A stretch of DNA of 64,000 nt from Flavobacterium gyeonganense. GTDB taxonomy: Bacteria; Bacteroidota; Bacteroidia; Flavobacteriales; Flavobacteriaceae. Shown here piece by piece: positions 38,775 to 48,515 of the stretch. The notes under the pieces are model-generated. The model saw only the letters and a list, made by a program, of their open reading frames with translations. It searched no databases and was not told the origin of the DNA. Positions within the stretch are counted from its first letter, which is position 1. Each line of letters opens with the position of its first letter. The DNA lies in the NCBI RefSeq assembly GCF_029625295.1, contig NZ_CP121112.1, positions 3,410,001 to 3,474,000 on the forward strand. The letters are read 5' to 3'. The translations under genes and the position numbers were made by a program.

Positions 38775-41771
38775 ATGAAAAAAATATTCTTACTGCTCTT
38801 TCTGGTTTTTTTTGTAACAAAAACATGGGCTCAGGAATACTTTCCTGTTAATGAAAGTATTCAAAACAAAAACAACAATTATACAGTTTTTACGAATGCC
38901 GTGATATATATCACACCTAACCAGAAAATCGAAAATGGAACCTTAATTGTTCAAAATGGCAAAGTAGTCAATGTTGGAAATAATATAAAGATTCCAAAAA
39001 ATGCGATTGTGATTAGTCTTGAAGGCAAAATAATTTACCCTTCGTTTATTGATATTTATACCAGTTTTGGAATTGAAAAACCAAAGCGAAATTTAACTCC
39101 TGGCAGAGAAGATAATATTTATGATACCAAAAAAACAGGGTACTACTGGAATGAAAGTATATTGTCTCATCTAAATGGATATGAGACATTCAAATATGAT
39201 CAGCCAAAAGCCGAGGAATTTTTAAAAGCAGGATTTGGTGTTGTAGGGACGCATATTCATGACGGGGTTGCACAGGGAACAGGGCTTTTAGTTGCTTTGA
39301 ATAATACTGATGGTAAGAGTCAAATTATTTCGAACAAAATAACCAATCATTTTTCGTTTAGCAGAAGTGCTTTAACAAATCAGGCTTATCCTAGTTCTTT
39401 AATGGGATCGATGGCGCTTCTTCGCCAGATGTATTTTGATTTGGATTGGTACAAAAAAGGAAATTCAGATACGAAAGATTTATCATTGGAAGCTCTGGCT
39501 GCAAATGAAAAACTGATACAGATTTTTAATTCAGAGGACAAATTAAATAGTTTAAGAGCTTCTAAAATTGCAAAGGAATTTAGTTTAAACTATATTTTAA
39601 AGGGAAGCGGGAATGAATTTGAAAGAATTGAAGAGATTAAAAACACCAATTCAAGATTCATTATTCCAATTTATTTTCCTGAAGCTTATGATGTTTCAAA
39701 TCCATATTTATCCAATCAGATAGAACTTGCCGATATGCGTTTCTGGAATCAGGCACCTGCCAATCCGAAAGTACTTTCAGATAACGGAATCATTTTCGCT
39801 CTTACAACAGATAAATTGAAAAAAATGGAAGATTTTAGAATTAACCTTCTAAAATCAATCAAATATGGTTTTGATAGAACAAAAGCGCTGGAAGCACTAA
39901 CTACAATTCCGGCAGCAATTTTAGGAAAGAGTAACGAAATTGGAAGTTTGAAAACAGGAAGTTTTGCCAATTTTGTAATTACTTCTGGCGAAATATTTGA
40001 TGAAAAAACAATTTTATACGAGAATTGGGTTCAGGGAAACAAATATGTTATAAATGATATCAATGCAAAAGATATTCGTGGCAATTATAACCTTACTATT
40101 GGAAATGAAACTTTAAAGTGGAAAATTGACGGAACCGTCGAAGCGCCAAAATCTGAAATAACGACAGCGGATAATAAAAAACTAAAGAACACTTTTTCTG
40201 TTTCAAAAAACTGGATTTCACTTTTGATTAAATCCAATGATACTATAAAATCTAATTTTACCCGTTTAACAGGATTAGTAGAAAATACTAATACTCTTTC
40301 AGGAAAAGGTGAATTGTACAATGGTACTCAGGTAAACTGGACAGCTGTAAAAACTTCTCCGTTTGTAGCAGTAAAAGATACTGTGAAACCTGAAAAGCCA
40401 AACCCAATTATGCCAACGACTTTTCCGAATATTGCTTTTGGGAATTCCCAAAAGTTAATCCCACAAACTTTACTTTTTAAAAATGCAACAGTCTGGACAA
40501 ATGAAAAAGACGGAATTTTAACCCAAACCGATGTGTTGATAAAAAACGGAAAAATTGTTTCCATAGGTAAAAATCTTTCAGATGCTTCAGCAACAATTAT
40601 TGATGCAAAAGGCAAACACCTTACCAGCGGGATTATTGATGAACATTCACATATCGCCATTTCAAAAGGAGTTAACGAAAGTGGTCATAATTCGACTGCG
40701 GAAGTTACTATAGAGGACGTCGTAAATTCTGAGGACATTAATATTTACAGGGATTTAGCGGGAGGTGTTACTATTTCGCAATTATTACATGGTTCTGCCA
40801 ATCCAATCGGAGGGCGCTCTGCTATTGTAAAATGGAAATGGGGATTATCACCAGATGAAATGCTGTATAAAAATCAGCCTAAATTCATCAAATTTGCTTT
40901 AGGTGAAAATGTAAAACAGTCCAATTGGGGAATCGTTAATCCAACCCGTTATCCTCAGACCAGAATGGGAGTTGAACAGGTTTTTACAGACTATTTTCAA
41001 CGTGCCAAAGAATATGACGAAAGCTGGAAAAAATTCAATGCTAATCCTAAAAAAGAAAAAGTACCAAGAGTAGACCTTGAACTACAGACACTGGCCGAAA
41101 TTCTGAACAAAAAACGCTTCATTACCTGTCATTCTTATGTAGAATCGGAGATATTGATGCTGATGAATGTTGCAGATAAATTCAATTTTAATGTAAACAC
41201 TTTTACACACATTCTGGAAGGATATAAAGTTGCTGACAAGATGAAAGAGCATGGCGTTGGAGCCTCAACCTTTTCAGACTGGTGGGCTTATAAATTTGAA
41301 GTAAATGATGCTATCCCTTTCAACGGGCCTATTATGCATAACGAAGGTTTGGTTGTAGCTTACAATTCAGATGATGCAGAAATGTCCCGAAGATTAAATC
41401 AGGAAGCAGCAAAAGCTGTGAAATACGGCAACATTTCAGAAGAAGAAGCATGGAAATTTGTAACCTTGAATCCAGCCAAATTATTACATATTGATGACAA
41501 AGTTGGAAGTATTAAAATTGGTAAAGATGCAGATGTAGTGCTTTGGAGCGACAATCCTTTATCTGTTTATGCCAAAGCGGAAAAAACGATTATAGATGGT
41601 GTTGTTTATTTTGACATAGAAAAAGAACTTGAAAAACAGGAAGCCATTACAAAGGAAAGAAATCTGTTAATCGGTCAGATGCTTCAGGAAAAAAACAAGG
41701 GAATGAGCACGCAGGAACCAACAAAAAAAGAGAAAAAAGAATATCACTGCGACACCTTAGAACAATACTAA
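38775..41771 (+). CDS. secreted double-domain amidohydrolase
   Basis: A 998-residue exported protein; signal peptide 1-19 (ending TKTWAQ). It contains two metal-dependent amidohydrolase domains (COG1228-like). The first (about 35-430) has lost the metal HxH: its site reads YPSFIDIYTSFG near residue 90. The second (about 570-980) keeps it, in SGIIDEHSHIAIS near 620, with further ligands in ITCHSYVE, THILEGYK and the Asp of VAYNSDDAEMS. It ends DKVGSIKIGKDADVVLWSDN, the closing beta-sandwich. Likely a periplasmic hydrolase of a cyclic amide or peptide; substrate unknown. A second amidohydrolase gene follows after 24 bases. Confidence 0.9.
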   Translation: MKKIFLLLFLVFFVTKTWAQEYFPVNESIQNKNNNYTVFTNAVIYITPNQKIENGTLIVQNGKVVNVGNNIKIPKNAIVISLEGKIIYPSFIDIYTSFGIEKPKRNLTPGREDNIYDTKKTGYYWNESILSHLNGYETFKYDQPKAEEFLKAGFGVVGTHIHDGVAQGTGLLVALNNTDGKSQIISNKITNHFSFSRSALTNQAYPSSLMGSMALLRQMYFDLDWYKKGNSDTKDLSLEALAANEKLIQIFNSEDKLNSLRASKIAKEFSLNYILKGSGNEFERIEEIKNTNSRFIIPIYFPEAYDVSNPYLSNQIELADMRFWNQAPANPKVLSDNGIIFALTTDKLKKMEDFRINLLKSIKYGFDRTKALEALTTIPAAILGKSNEIGSLKTGSFANFVITSGEIFDEKTILYENWVQGNKYVINDINAKDIRGNYNLTIGNETLKWKIDGTVEAPKSEITTADNKKLKNTFSVSKNWISLLIKSNDTIKSNFTRLTGLVENTNTLSGKGELYNGTQVNWTAVKTSPFVAVKDTVKPEKPNPIMPTTFPNIAFGNSQKLIPQTLLFKNATVWTNEKDGILTQTDVLIKNGKIVSIGKNLSDASATIIDAKGKHLTSGIIDEHSHIAISKGVNESGHNSTAEVTIEDVVNSEDINIYRDLAGGVTISQLLHGSANPIGGRSAIVKWKWGLSPDEMLYKNQPKFIKFALGENVKQSNWGIVNPTRYPQTRMGVEQVFTDYFQRAKEYDESWKKFNANPKKEKVPRVDLELQTLAEILNKKRFITCHSYVESEILMLMNVADKFNFNVNTFTHILEGYKVADKMKEHGVGASTFSDWWAYKFEVNDAIPFNGPIMHNEGLVVAYNSDDAEMSRRLNQEAAKAVKYGNISEEEAWKFVTLNPAKLLHIDDKVGSIKIGKDADVVLWSDNPLSVYAKAEKTIIDGVVYFDIEKELEKQEAITKERNLLIGQMLQEKNKGMSTQEPTKKEKKEYHCDTLEQY

Positions 41772-41795
41772 GGGGCTAAAGATTTTTACATAAAT

Positions 41796-43112
41796 ATGAC
41801 AATTATGATAACTAAAAACATATATATATTGTTGTTGGTTTTTGGGATGACAATACAAACCAAATCTCAGCAGATTCCGGCGCCAAAGCAGACGAAATCA
41901 ATTCTGATCCTAAATGCGACGGCACATCTTGGAAACGGAAAAATAATTGAAAAAAGTGCTATAGGTTTTAAAGATGGTAAGCTCGTATTAGTAGCTGATG
42001 CCACAACTATAAGACTTGCTGATAATGCTTATGACAGCACTATTGATGCTGCAGGAAAGCATGTCTATCCTGGCTTTATTGCGCCTAACTCTACTTTAGG
42101 ACTTGTTGAAATTGATGCGGTAAAATCATCCGATGACCAGGAGGAAATTGGGAACATCAATCCAAACGTAAGGAGTATTGTAGCTTATAATTCAACTTCA
42201 AAAGTAACCGAAACTGTTCGTCCAAACGGAATTTTAATTGCTCAGATAGTGCCTCGTGGAGGAAGAATTTCCGGAACATCTTCAATTGTTCAGCTGGATG
42301 CCTGGACGTGGAAAGATGCCCTTGTAAAAGAAAATGACGGAATACATTTAAACTTCCCTTCAGGATTTAGAAGAACAGGAAGCTGGTTTGAACCTGGTAT
42401 AATTGAGCCTAATAAGGATTATGCAACACAGATTAACGAAGTAAATAGCTTTCTAATTAATTCAAAAGCTTATTTAGGAGAAACTTCAAAACAAAGAAAT
42501 GTGATTTTTGAATCAACAAAAGGACTTTTTGATGGAACACAAACCTTATTCATTCATGCTGATGAAGAAAAACAAATTACGGACGCGATTCAGTTAGCTA
42601 AGAGCAACGGAATAAAAAGAATCGTTATAGTGGGTGGTTTTGAGGCTTACAAAGCTGCTGATCTATTGCAAAAAAATAATATCGGGATACTTTTAAGACG
42701 TGTACATGATATGCCTGCAAGTGATGATCAGGATGTCAGGGCTCCTTTTAAAATGGCTAAGATTCTAACAGATAAAGGAATTTTGGTTGGACTTGAGAAC
42801 AGTGGTGATAATGAACGAATGAATACCCGTAACTTGCCTTTTTTAGCAGGGACCTGTGCTGCTTATGGGCTTGATAAAGAAAAAGCTTTACAATTAATAA
42901 CCTTTAATACAGCTCAGTTATTAGGTATCGATGCCTTCTGTGGCTCTTTAGAAACAGGAAAAGATGCTACATTGTTTATTTCAGAAGGTGATGCTCTTGA
43001 TATGAGAACCAACCAACTTACTCATGCTTTTATTCAGGGAAGAGCAATAAGCCTTGAAACACACCAGACTCAGCTTAATAAAAAGTACAAAGAAAAGTAC
43101 GGCCAGAAATAA
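41796..43112 (+). CDS. secreted amidohydrolase-like protein lacking the HxH metal motif
   Basis: A 438-residue exported protein (signal peptide about 1-25, ending TKSQQ; ATG 41805 is an alternative start). It follows the amidohydrolase layout: beta-sandwich start LILNATAHLGNGKIIEKSAI, then where the HxH should be HVYPGFIAPNSTLGLVEID near residue 90, a barrel with GIKRIVIVGGFEAYKAADLL, and the end AFCGSLETGKDATLFISEGD. Without the HxH, ordinary metal catalysis is doubtful; it may be a partner subunit of the upstream protein, much like the degenerate first half of that protein. Cotranscribed; terminator at 43131. Confidence 0.88.
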   Translation: MTIMITKNIYILLLVFGMTIQTKSQQIPAPKQTKSILILNATAHLGNGKIIEKSAIGFKDGKLVLVADATTIRLADNAYDSTIDAAGKHVYPGFIAPNSTLGLVEIDAVKSSDDQEEIGNINPNVRSIVAYNSTSKVTETVRPNGILIAQIVPRGGRISGTSSIVQLDAWTWKDALVKENDGIHLNFPSGFRRTGSWFEPGIIEPNKDYATQINEVNSFLINSKAYLGETSKQRNVIFESTKGLFDGTQTLFIHADEEKQITDAIQLAKSNGIKRIVIVGGFEAYKAADLLQKNNIGILLRRVHDMPASDDQDVRAPFKMAKILTDKGILVGLENSGDNERMNTRNLPFLAGTCAAYGLDKEKALQLITFNTAQLLGIDAFCGSLETGKDATLFISEGDALDMRTNQLTHAFIQGRAISLETHQTQLNKKYKEKYGQK

Positions 43113-43130
43113 CCAAATACTATTACCAAG

Positions 43131-43170
43131 AAAAGGCATCATCTGAATCCAGCAGTTGATGCCTTTTTTC
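43131..43170 (+). terminator. rho-independent terminator of the amidohydrolase operon
   Basis: Stem AAAAGGCATCA / TGATGCCTTTT, about 15-base loop, followed by T-run. Confidence 0.88.
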
Positions 43171-43451
43171 ATTAATTATTTAATGTTTTTTAGAAAAAGC
43201 AATAAATAATGTCGTAATTAACTTAAAACAAAAATTATTCTCGTGTTTTTTCTTATAAAATACATTTAAAATGCATTTTTATCATATTCTGGATTGATGA
43301 TTTGTAAATTTTAAGTCATTTTTAACCAAAATGAACAAAACTAAAGGGGGGTAAATTGAAAAATTAACAAAAATTAAGCATAATGGGGTATTTTTTATGG
43401 GGGTATTAAATGATTTTATACTTTTATCAAAAATTTTAAAACTAAATAACG
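43171..43451. promoter_or_regulatory. amtB upstream region with three G-runs
   Basis: Very AT-rich except for GGGGGG at 43346-43351, GGGG at 43385-43388 and GGGGG at 43399-43403; each is followed by TA. The last two are within the near-repeat ATGGGGTATT / ATGGGGGTATT. An AAATGCATTT palindrome lies near 43270. Such G-runs are rare in this AT-rich DNA and may mark regulator sites. Confidence 0.4.
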
Positions 43452-44777
43452 ATGCGAAAAATTATTTTAAGTGTGATTCTTATCACAATTTTGTTACTGT
43501 CCATTTTTTCTATTTCATTTGTTACCGAATCAAAGACATTGGGTGCTCACGTTGTTGAATTGAAAATGGACACAGGGGATACCGCATGGATGGTTGTTGC
43601 AACTGCTTTTGTATTATTAATGACGCCAGGTTTAGGTTTCTTCTACGGAGGTATGGTTGGTAAGAAAAACGTAATTAGTACCATGCTGCAAAGTTTTATG
43701 GCAATGGTAATTGTTACTATTTTATGGGTAGTTATTGCTTTTGGATTATGTTTTGGTCCATCAATAGGCGGATTCATAGGAGATCCTACTTCAAATATAT
43801 TCTTTCAGGGGGTCAGTGCTAATACTGCCTGGGAGTTGGCTCCAACAATCCCTTTTATTCTTTTCGCATTATTTCAGGCTAAATTTGCTATTATTACACC
43901 TGCGTTAATAACAGGAGCTTTTGCTGAGCGTGTACGCTTCTGGGCTTACTTATTATTCATGGTTTTATTCATATTATTAATTTACGCTCCATTATGTCAC
44001 ATGACATGGCATCCTGATGGACTATTCTTCGGGTGGGGAGTTTTAGATTTTGCTGGAGGAACAGTGGTACACATGAGTGCTGGATGGGCTGCATTAGCAG
44101 GAGCTATGTTCTTAGGAAAACGTAAAGTTCAAAAAGTAAACCCTGCAAGAATTACTTATGTATTATTAGGTACAGGTTTATTATGGTTTGGATGGTTTGG
44201 TTTCAATGCAGGTTCTGCTGTTGGAGCTGGTAGTCTTGCTGCTCAGGCTTTAGGAACTACAACAGTTGCGGCTGCTTCTGCGGCAATGGCATGGGTATTC
44301 CTTGATAAAATATTAGGTCACAAATTATCTGCTATGGGTGCTTGTATCGGTGCTGTTGTAGGGTTGGTAGCTATTACGCCTGCTGCAGGTTTTGTCTCTA
44401 TCCCTCATGCTTTAGCAATTGGTATCATCGCTGCTGTAATTAGTAATATCGTTGTTAGTAAATTCCCTAAAGGAAAAATTGATGATGCTCTTGACGTTTT
44501 CGCTTGCCACGGTGTTGGTGGAATGGTAGGAATGCTGTTAACAGGAGTATTTGCATCAAATACAGTTAATTCAGTAGTAGGAGATCATCAAGGTCTGATT
44601 TTTGGTGATGCTACTTTATTTCTAACTCAGTTAAAAGCATTAGTATTGGTTTCTATATTTGCTTTTGCAGCTTCATATGCATTATTCTTCATCGTTAACA
44701 AAATTACTCCTCTAAGAGTTACTGAAGAAAAAGAAGAATTAGGATTAGATATCTCTCAACACGGAGAGTACCTATAA
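43452..44777 (+). CDS. amtB: ammonium transporter
   Basis: Amt/Rh-family channel that brings ammonium into the cell for assimilation. 441 residues with a signal-like first helix (MRKIILSVILITILLLSIFS), then 11 membrane helices. Family signatures: DTAWMVVATAFVLLMTPGLG, FFYGGMVGKKN, the pore-lining HMSAGWAALAGA, LLWFGWFGFNAGSA and DVFACHGVGGMVGMLLTG with its conserved His. There is no glnB (PII) next to it here; the neighbours are unrelated. Functionally it links with gltBD at the start of the window. Confidence 0.95.
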   Translation: MRKIILSVILITILLLSIFSISFVTESKTLGAHVVELKMDTGDTAWMVVATAFVLLMTPGLGFFYGGMVGKKNVISTMLQSFMAMVIVTILWVVIAFGLCFGPSIGGFIGDPTSNIFFQGVSANTAWELAPTIPFILFALFQAKFAIITPALITGAFAERVRFWAYLLFMVLFILLIYAPLCHMTWHPDGLFFGWGVLDFAGGTVVHMSAGWAALAGAMFLGKRKVQKVNPARITYVLLGTGLLWFGWFGFNAGSAVGAGSLAAQALGTTTVAAASAAMAWVFLDKILGHKLSAMGACIGAVVGLVAITPAAGFVSIPHALAIGIIAAVISNIVVSKFPKGKIDDALDVFACHGVGGMVGMLLTGVFASNTVNSVVGDHQGLIFGDATLFLTQLKALVLVSIFAFAASYALFFIVNKITPLRVTEEKEELGLDISQHGEYL

Positions 44778-44800
44778 GAAATTATTCAGTATTTATATAA

Positions 44801-44845
44801 AAAATGCCCTCTAAGCTTTAAAGTTTTAGAGGGCATTTTATTTTT
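44801..44845 (+). terminator. rho-independent terminator of amtB
   Basis: Long stem AAAATGCCCTCTAA / TTAGAGGGCATTTT, loop GCTTTAAAGTT, then ATTTTT. Confidence 0.93.
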
Positions 44846-44913
44846 GAATTAATCCAACATTGTTTTTATATAAGTAATATAAGAAGCACTACAATTCGTT
44901 ATTTTAGGACAAT

Positions 44914-44976
44914 ATTCCCGCTTTCGGCTTTATCTTGTTCCGTAAACTCCACAAGGATATCGCCTTTATCGGGGCT
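44914..44976 (-). repeat. dispersed intergenic repeat, copy D
   Basis: On the minus strand: AGCCCCGATAAAGGCGATAT, CCTT, loop (gtggagtttacgga), ACAAGATAAAGCCGAAAGCG, GGA. Shares AGCCCCGAT with copy C and AGCCGAAAGC with copies A and B, linking the whole family. Confidence 0.7.
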
Positions 44977-45036
44977 AGATTATGACACTCAGTTTTTTAG
45001 GACATCTCTAAACAAACAAGAGTAATGATAACCTAA

Positions 45037-47136
45037 TTATTTAAAGTTTGAAATCCCTTCTTTTAACCAAACCAAATATTCTTCAACATCAACATAGCTA
45101 ATTGTAGGTTTTGAGCTGTTCAGATTATTTCCTTTAAGATCAGTTATAACATATAAAGGCTGAGTATTAGTTTTGTATTTTGAAATCATAAACTCGGTCC
45201 ATTTATCTCCAACCGTTTCAATTTTGTCACCAGAAGCGGTTACAAATTGTTTGTCTCCCGGTAATTCTCTTTTATCATCCACATATAAAGAAATTAAAAC
45301 CACCTCATTTTTCAAGATGGGTAAAATTCTTTCATCAGACCAGACATTGTTTTCCATCTTTCTGCAATTTACACAGGCATATCCTGTAAAATCAAGCATA
45401 ATTGGTTTATTGATTGATTTTGCATACGCAAGGCCATCTTCATAATCATGAAAAACCATAATTCCGTGTGGTCCTGATTCTGCCCCTTTTGGCAGATTTT
45501 TTTCAGATGAAACTGTACTATTACCGTTTCCTGAACCACCTACGCCAAACGGACTTTCACTATAGGTTGGAGGTGGAGGAAAAGCGCTGATTAATTTCAA
45601 AGGAGCTCCCCAAAGTCCCGGAATTAAATAAAGTGTAAACATTAGCGTAATCAATCCTAAGTATAATCTTCCAACAGAAATATGATGCAAAGGGCTATCA
45701 TGAGGCAATGTGATTTTTCCGAATAAGTATAATGTCAGTGCTCCAAAAATGGCAACCCAAATAGCTATAAAAACTTCTCTTTCCAGAAAATGCAATTGTA
45801 AAACCAAATCGGCATTTGATAAAAATTTAAAAGCTAAAGCTAATTCTAAAAATCCAAGAACAACTTTTACTGTATTTAACCAGCCTCCTGATTTTGGTAA
45901 TGAATTTAGCCATCCCGGAAACATCGCAAATAGCATAAACGGAAGTGCTAATGCAGATGAGAATCCCAGCATTCCAACAACCGGAGCGATTCCTCCATTT
46001 GAAGCTGCTTCGACTAGTAAGGTTCCGACAATTGGTCCTGTACATGAAAATGAAACAATAGCCAAAGCTAAGGCCATAAATAATATACCAATTATACCGC
46101 CCTTATCTGCCTGCTGATCTGCTTTGTTTGCCCATGAATTAGGAAGCATAATTTCGAAAGCTCCTAAAAAAGAAGTCGCAAAAATCACCAATATCACGAA
46201 GAAAATCAGGTTAAACCAAACATCTGTTGATAAAGCATTCAAAGCATCTGCTCCAAATATCTTTGTTACAATTAAGCCTAAAATCACATAAATAGCAATG
46301 ATGGAAAGTCCGTAAATAATAGCATTACGAATTCCTTTTGCCCTGCTTTTGCTTTGTTTTGTAAAAAAACTTACCGTCATTGGTATCATTGGAAATACAC
46401 AAGGAGTCAGTAAGGCTGCGAATCCTGATATAAAAGCAATAAAAAAGATAGACCATAAACTTCTTGCCGGAGCAGGCTTTTGTAAATCATCTACAACTTT
46501 TGCTGTTGCATTATCTATTTTTTCTAACTTAATTACTTTAGAATCTGCTACTTTTTCTACTGTATCAACCGCTAAACCTTCTCTTTTGGTTTCATCTTTT
46601 TGAGCTTCAGTTACAGCAGGAATTGTTTCCGTTTTAAAGGTTGCCGGAATAGCAATTGAGAATTTTTTATTCGAATTGATGCATACTTCTTTACAAACCT
46701 GAAAATCAAATTCAACTTCTACAGTTTTTAAATTAGGATTTGTAATCTGAATTTCCTGCTCAATATGTGCCTTTCCTTCAAAATAAGTTTCGTTTACTTC
46801 AAAAACATCGTTAAAGGATGTCTTTGTTTTTCCTTCTTTAGCTTTGCCAACTAAATTGTAATTTCCTTTTTGATTTTTAAAGGAAATTTCTAAAGCCAAT
46901 GGGCCTCCTTCTGGTGTAAACTGCGAATACATGTGCCAGTCTTTCTCTATAATTCCGTCAAAAATTAAAACAAAATTAGTTTCTGATTTCTTTTCGATTT
47001 TAGAAGTCCATTTTACCGGTTCTATGATTTGGGCATTACTGTTTGCAAAAGCGAAAAAGAAAAATAGTAAGAATAAAATGGATGTACTCAGGAAATTTCG
47101 TGATGTTACAGTCTGACGGGATTGATTAAAGTTCAT
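45037..47136 (-). CDS. dsbD: thiol:disulfide interchange protein DsbD
   Basis: Carries reducing power across the inner membrane to periplasmic thiols. 699 residues. A signal peptide (ending ANSNAQ) precedes an N-terminal periplasmic domain with the Cys pair in FQVCKEVCINSNK. The central membrane part has about eight helices, with the key cysteines in LLTPCVFPMIPMTVSFF and IVSFSCTGPIVGTLL. The C-terminal thioredoxin domain has CVNC in DFTGYACVNCRKMENNVW. Its start overlaps the tilS stop by one base (TAATG), so the two are translationally coupled. Confidence 0.95.
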   Translation of the reverse strand: MNFNQSRQTVTSRNFLSTSILFLLFFFFAFANSNAQIIEPVKWTSKIEKKSETNFVLIFDGIIEKDWHMYSQFTPEGGPLALEISFKNQKGNYNLVGKAKEGKTKTSFNDVFEVNETYFEGKAHIEQEIQITNPNLKTVEVEFDFQVCKEVCINSNKKFSIAIPATFKTETIPAVTEAQKDETKREGLAVDTVEKVADSKVIKLEKIDNATAKVVDDLQKPAPARSLWSIFFIAFISGFAALLTPCVFPMIPMTVSFFTKQSKSRAKGIRNAIIYGLSIIAIYVILGLIVTKIFGADALNALSTDVWFNLIFFVILVIFATSFLGAFEIMLPNSWANKADQQADKGGIIGILFMALALAIVSFSCTGPIVGTLLVEAASNGGIAPVVGMLGFSSALALPFMLFAMFPGWLNSLPKSGGWLNTVKVVLGFLELALAFKFLSNADLVLQLHFLEREVFIAIWVAIFGALTLYLFGKITLPHDSPLHHISVGRLYLGLITLMFTLYLIPGLWGAPLKLISAFPPPPTYSESPFGVGGSGNGNSTVSSEKNLPKGAESGPHGIMVFHDYEDGLAYAKSINKPIMLDFTGYACVNCRKMENNVWSDERILPILKNEVVLISLYVDDKRELPGDKQFVTASGDKIETVGDKWTEFMISKYKTNTQPLYVITDLKGNNLNSSKPTISYVDVEEYLVWLKEGISNFK

Positions 47137-48446
47137 TATTGCAGTTCTATTTTAAGTATTTTTTTTGTGGTTTTTTCTATTTTAAATCTTTCATCCTGCC
47201 TGATTCCGACGACCCATACTATCTGGTCTTTTGAACATAAAAGCCAGGAGTTCTCTTTTTCAATCAGCGATAACTTTTCATCCTTAAAAAGTTTACTGAT
47301 TTTTTTTGATTTTCCGTTCATTCCAAAAGGCTGAAAAGAATCACCTTCTTTCCATTTACGCAAAATTAATGGGAACTGGATTTTTTCAGCATCCACAAAT
47401 ATAATCTTATTTGATTCTATAGTTATGTGACTAACGTTACAAAGCTTTAAATTTAAGGGAAAATTAACTTCGTGATCGTTCTCATTAATTTCAAACTCTT
47501 GTTTTTCTGATACTTCTGCAATCGGACTCAAAATCAAAGTTTCCCTGTTTTTTAGCAATCTAAATTCAGCCGAAAACACCTGTTTTCCGGATTGTCCGTC
47601 TACTAAATCATAAATATCATTCCATGCCAGAAATCCAAATTCATTAAGCCATTCATACAAATACGATCTGTAATTAGGTAATTTTTTAAGCTGATTTAAA
47701 TCGAAATGAATTTCTTCTCCTGCCTCTTTTGCTACCTGCTGATAAATCATAATCGAAGCATCTTCGGCCATTTCATTAGATTCCTGCAAATAGGATTGTG
47801 TTTTCTGGAAAGCTTTCAGAAAATTAGGATTGATTTGCTTTAAAACAGGAATTAAATCATGACGAATTTTATTACGAAGGTATTTATCAGATGCATTGCT
47901 GCTGTCTTCCCGCCATTGGATATTATTTTCTTTCGCATATTTTAGGATTTCTTCTCTTGAAAAAGGCAAAAGCGGACGAATGATTTTATCATTTTGTTCC
48001 GGAATACCTACCAAACCGTTCAATCCTGTGCCGCGGCTGAGGTTGATAATAAAGGTTTCCAGATTGTCATCTGCATGATGTGCTGTCAGAATATAATCGA
48101 AACTATGGGTTTCCAAAAGTTCGTAAAACCAATTATATCGCAACTCTCTGGCTGCTATTTGGGTAGAAAGTTTGTAATCTTTTGCAAAAGCTTCGGTATC
48201 AAACTGGGTTGTAAAAATGGAAATATTGTTTTCTTTACAGTAATTTCGAATGAAATCCTGATCGCCTAAACTTTCCAGTCCGCGGAGCTGGAAATTACAA
48301 TGCAATACCGCAATTTCATAACTTAATTGCTGAAACAAATGCAGTAAAACCATACTGTCAAGTCCTCCACTGACAGCAAGAAACAGTTTTTTATTTTCCA
48401 GAAACGGAAATCTTGCCGAAATATGATTTTCAAAATTTGTAGGCAT
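47136..48446 (-). CDS. tilS: tRNA(Ile)-lysidine synthase
   Basis: Attaches lysine to C34 of the CAU anticodon of tRNA-Ile, so that it reads AUA and is charged with isoleucine; essential. 436 residues. The N-terminal PP-loop ATPase shows AVSGGLDSMVLLHLFQQL, then ILTAHHADDNLETFIINLSR with the HADDNLET motif, GLVGIPEQNDKIIRPLLPF and LRNKIRHDLIPVL. The C-terminal TilS domain has LRKWKEGDSFQPFGMNGKSK. Upstream on the minus strand a TAATTTTG -7 element lies at 48481-48488. Confidence 0.96.
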   Translation of the reverse strand: MPTNFENHISARFPFLENKKLFLAVSGGLDSMVLLHLFQQLSYEIAVLHCNFQLRGLESLGDQDFIRNYCKENNISIFTTQFDTEAFAKDYKLSTQIAARELRYNWFYELLETHSFDYILTAHHADDNLETFIINLSRGTGLNGLVGIPEQNDKIIRPLLPFSREEILKYAKENNIQWREDSSNASDKYLRNKIRHDLIPVLKQINPNFLKAFQKTQSYLQESNEMAEDASIMIYQQVAKEAGEEIHFDLNQLKKLPNYRSYLYEWLNEFGFLAWNDIYDLVDGQSGKQVFSAEFRLLKNRETLILSPIAEVSEKQEFEINENDHEVNFPLNLKLCNVSHITIESNKIIFVDAEKIQFPLILRKWKEGDSFQPFGMNGKSKKISKLFKDEKLSLIEKENSWLLCSKDQIVWVVGIRQDERFKIEKTTKKILKIELQ

Positions 48447-48480
48447 CAGAAAAATTAAAAGATGAATATTTTAAGAACTG

Positions 48481-48488
48481 CAAAATTA
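48481..48488 (-). promoter_or_regulatory. -7 promoter element of tilS-dsbD
   Basis: TAATTTTG on the minus strand, 34 bases upstream of the tilS ATG. No exact -33 TTTG. Confidence 0.45.
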
Positions 48489-48515
48489 AGGCTTTTGAAA
48501 AAAATAAGAAGCATT

